From Flavobacterium oreochromis (GTDB lineage: Bacteria; Bacteroidota; Bacteroidia; Flavobacteriales; Flavobacteriaceae): a stretch of 64,000 nucleotides of DNA. Both the position numbers and the translations under genes were made by a program. This document shows, piece after piece, positions 61,397 to 64,000 of this stretch (positions are counted from its first letter, which is position 1; each line of letters opens with the position of its first letter). The stretch is from positions 744,001 to 808,000 of the forward strand of contig NZ_CP067377.1 in the NCBI RefSeq assembly GCF_019565455.1, given 5' to 3'. Below the pieces are notes generated by a model, which saw only the letters and a list, made by a program, of their open reading frames with translations, searched no databases and had not been told where the DNA came from.

Positions 61397-62536
61397 TTAA
61401 AAGGTTAATTTCATCCCTTCTGAAATCATACTTGCTCCTTCTGAAACTACTACATCATTTTGATTTAAACCAGAAAGAATCTCTGTATAATTATTAGCTG
61501 TTTGTCCTATTTTAACTACCACTTTTTCAGCTATTTTATCTCCTTTTTGACCAGTAACAACTTTATAAACATAGTTATTACCTTTTCCATCTTTCTGAAT
61601 TATATTTGTTGGAATAGCTATTACAGATGGATTTGAATAATCCATAATTTTTAATTTAGCTACTTGATTAGGTCTTAATAATTCATCTGGATTAGGAACA
61701 TCTATTTTAACTGTAAAGCTTCTGTTAGCAGGGTTTATTGTTTTTGCTACTTGACGTACTTTCCCTATGCTATTTTTGTTTATCGATGCTATATTTACAA
61801 CTACAGATGTTCCTCTTTTTACTCTTGGCAAATACATTTCTGGCACTTCTGTTCTAACGTACATTTGACTTAAATTTACAATACGCATTAAACCTTGCTG
61901 ACTAGCTGATACTACTTGTCCTCTCTCTACAAATACTTCATCTATTACACCACTAAATGGAGCGCGGATAATTGTTTTTGCAATTTGTGCTTTTATTTGA
62001 TTAATAGACTTTGACAAACTTATCATTTGGGTTTGTGCTTGTAAGTATTGTATTTCAGAGCCAATTTTTTGATCCCATAAACGTTTTTGACGTTCATAAG
62101 TAGTTTTAGCTAATTCATATTGTGTTTGAATACTTGCTAATTGTTGACTCATCCCTGCATCATCTATTCTACCTAAAATTTGCCCTTTACCAACTGATTG
62201 ACCTGCTTTTATATTTAAATTAACAAGAGTACCAGGCATTTCGGGTTGAATTAACACATTTTGTTGCGTATCTACATTTCCTTGAATTTCAACATAGTGA
62301 TTAAAAACAGTATCCTTTACACTAATGGTCTGCACTAATGCTTCGTCTACTTTCTTTTCTAAAGTTGCTAAAACTTCATCTAATTTTGCTAAATCAGCCT
62401 GAAGACTGGCTCTTTTATTTTTTATTTCTACTAAATTTTTGCTTTCTATTAAGGAATCAATAGTCGCTGATTTCTCTTTACTCCCACAAGAAACAAGAAG
62501 TAATGTATTGATGGTTAGTATAAATATTTTTTTCAT
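61397..62536 (-). CDS. RND periplasmic adaptor (membrane fusion protein)
   Basis: A 379-aa lipoprotein (FILTINTLLLVSC). HlyD/AcrA layout: coiled coil at about 30-75, lipoyl half-motif (EMPGTLVNLNIKAGQSVGKG), helical hairpin (YELAKTTYERQKRLWDQKIG), second lipoyl half (TIIRAPFSGVIDEVFVERGQ) and beta-barrel. It joins the RND pump to the TolC channel. It lies between them at short spacing. Confidence 0.92.
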   Translation of the reverse strand: MKKIFILTINTLLLVSCGSKEKSATIDSLIESKNLVEIKNKRASLQADLAKLDEVLATLEKKVDEALVQTISVKDTVFNHYVEIQGNVDTQQNVLIQPEMPGTLVNLNIKAGQSVGKGQILGRIDDAGMSQQLASIQTQYELAKTTYERQKRLWDQKIGSEIQYLQAQTQMISLSKSINQIKAQIAKTIIRAPFSGVIDEVFVERGQVVSASQQGLMRIVNLSQMYVRTEVPEMYLPRVKRGTSVVVNIASINKNSIGKVRQVAKTINPANRSFTVKIDVPNPDELLRPNQVAKLKIMDYSNPSVIAIPTNIIQKDGKGNNYVYKVVTGQKGDKIAEKVVVKIGQTANNYTEILSGLNQNDVVVSEGASMISEGMKLTF

Positions 62537-62554
62537 TTGTGATTGTATATAATT

Positions 62555-63877
62555 TTAGTTCTTTAATAATATTTTTTCTAAAGCAGCTCTTTTAGTGATA
62601 ACATCTACCATAGATTGTAAATAAGCTTGTTGTGAACCATATAACTGACGCTGTGCTTCTGTAAATTCAAAACTAGTAGATAAACCTTCTTTAAATTTAA
62701 CACTTTGCTTATTTTCAATTCTTTCTGATAAACGCAAGGTATTTTTTGCATTACCATATTGTGCTACACTATATTCAAAATCACTCTTTGCTTTTTGATA
62801 TTGAAGTTTTAATTTTTGCTCGGTTTCAGCTAATTTAGTCTTAGCTTGTTCAAATGCTATTTTTGCTTGATGTGCTTTAGCCTGTCTACCAAATGAGCTG
62901 AATAATGGAATATTTAACCCAACTGAAAGGGTAGAATAATCATACCATTTTTGATCGGCATTAAACATAGTAAAACTATTACCAAAAGTATTAGCCCCAA
63001 AATTTACTTGAGCTCCTAAAGAAGGCAATGCTTTACTTTTCTCTAATTTTAACAACAATCTATTAGCTTCTACTAGATTATTATTAATCTGATAATCTAC
63101 TGAGTTTTTACTATCAAAAGTTTGTGATAAAACCGCTAAATCTATATTTTGTGATGCTAATGTATCTAGTTTATCAGTTAATTGAATTGTCTGATCAATA
63201 TCAATCCCCATTAAAAGTTTTAACATATTAGTTGCTATTACTTCCATACGCTTTGCGTAATCTAAGGAGCTATTAATTTCTGATAATGTAATTTGTAAAC
63301 GCTCTACTGATTCTTCTTCAACAAAGCCGTTTTTATATATTTGTTTTGTATCATTTAATGTTTTTTCAAGTATAACTTTGTTTCGTTCTACAATCATGAT
63401 ACTTTCTTGGGCTAACAAAACATCTCCATAGGCTTTTGTAGTTATTTCTCGTATTTCTTGTTCTGTTTTAACTTTAGCATGCTGCGAAATCTTTAAATAT
63501 GTTTTAGCTGATTCTAAACCTACTAAATAGGAACCGTCAAAGATTAATTGACTTAATGTAATTTTTGCATCCATGGCGTTATACTGGCCAAATTGTAAGG
63601 TAGCAGGTATTCCATTAAAACTAATCACATTTGTAGCTATTTTAAAATTGTTTTGATAACCAACATTTGCATTAATTTGAGGTAATCCAATAGTTGTTGT
63701 CTCCCACTTCTTTTTTTGAGCTACTTCTATATCTCTATTTGCATTAATAGCTGTATAATTATTTTTTGTTGCGTAATCTACAGCTTGATTTAAACTAAAT
63801 GAATAGTTCATTTTTTTCTTGAGCATAATTTTGCCCTAGAAAAATATCGTTAATAAAAGTCTATGCCAATTTCTCAT
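62555..63877 (-). CDS. TolC-family outer-membrane channel (two frameshifts)
   Basis: With one T restored at about 63835 and one T too many in the run at 63811-63817, the protein starts MRNWHRLLLTIFFLG and QNYAQEKMNYSFSLNQA, giving a proper signal peptide. The frame as given starts at 63826 without it. The body has two TolC repeats with coiled-coil helices (LRLSERIENKQSVKFKEGLS, ALPSLGAQVNFGANTF). It starts directly after the stop of the upstream gene and heads the efflux operon. Confidence 0.87.
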
Positions 63878-64000
63878 TTAATTATTATATTTCAGTAATT
63901 GTTTTTCTAATTCTTTTATACCCTTAGGCGTAGCAAGTGCTCTGGTATGGTACTCTAACGCTTCTAGTTCCAGTTTTAGTGCATCACTTTCAAATTGAGT
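63878..64000 (-). CDS. 3' end of upstream gene, possibly a TetR-type regulator
   Basis: The C-terminal 40 residues (ALKLELEALEYHTRALATPK, then GIKELEKQLLKYNN) run off the window edge. The stop directly adjoins the TolC start. Efflux operons of this layout are usually preceded by a TetR/AcrR gene, and the helical composition fits, but the visible part is too short to prove it. Confidence 0.4.
   Translation of the reverse strand, partial: TQFESDALKLELEALEYHTRALATPKGIKELEKQLLKYNN

Noticed and set aside
1..64000. tRNA, rRNA, riboswitch and diversity-generating retroelement
   Set aside because: I found no cloverleaf with conserved T-loop, no rRNA sequence, no known riboswitch motif and no reverse transcriptase or template/variable repeat pair. 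My search was by eye only.

Overview
The window is AT-rich DNA from a Bacteroidota bacterium, most likely a Flavobacteriaceae member. The signs are Bacteroidota-type promoters (TAnnTTTG -7 boxes), tail-fibre-like secreted proteins, giant RHS/YD-repeat proteins and IS families common in flavobacteria. No rRNA, tRNA or CRISPR array was found. Genes are intact from about 57.7 kb on, but from 0 to 57 kb many are broken by single-base changes, mostly in homopolymer runs, so either the region is decaying or the assembly has indel errors.

Layout. (1) 0-28 kb is a mosaic of a repeated unit. Each unit has an RHS core C-terminal cassette (toxin tip) plus a candidate immunity gene, then an XRE repressor facing away from an AAA+/MCM-like ATPase gene and two tandem tyrosine recombinases (Int1, Int2), then a GC-rich structured block of about 0.6 kb that leads into the next orphan RHS tip. 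Units on the + strand (0-4.4 kb plus 16.5-20.0 kb) and on the - strand (20.0-31 kb) meet at an inverted junction at 20,040. A further complete unit lies between two directly repeated IS256-family copies (4,379-5,742 and 13,895-16,479). The 8-bp target-site flanks of these two copies are swapped, as expected if that unit had been a circle that recombined into an IS. An IS110 element (about 9.9-11.3 kb) and an IS4-family element nested in the second IS256 copy add to the mosaic. (2) 28-54 kb is a - strand run of giant secreted-protein genes: tail-fibre-like, OmpH-like, lipoprotein, SpvB-like, LRR-Ig-vWA, LolA-like, and a full-length RHS protein whose tip and immunity gene are the ancestral slot of the - strand units. 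(3) 54-57.7 kb on the + strand is a MORN-repeat protein and a small pseudopilin/GspF operon. (4) 57.8-64 kb on the - strand is an RND efflux operon (TolC-MFP-RND) preceded by the end of a possible regulator gene.

Main interpretation: the first 28 kb looks like repeated deposition of a mobile unit that carries RHS toxin tips with tandem tyrosine recombinases and a replication-type ATPase. The new tip takes over the RHS C-terminus and displaced tips accumulate downstream. The architecture is read directly from sequence. The circularisation and tip-exchange mechanism is inference.
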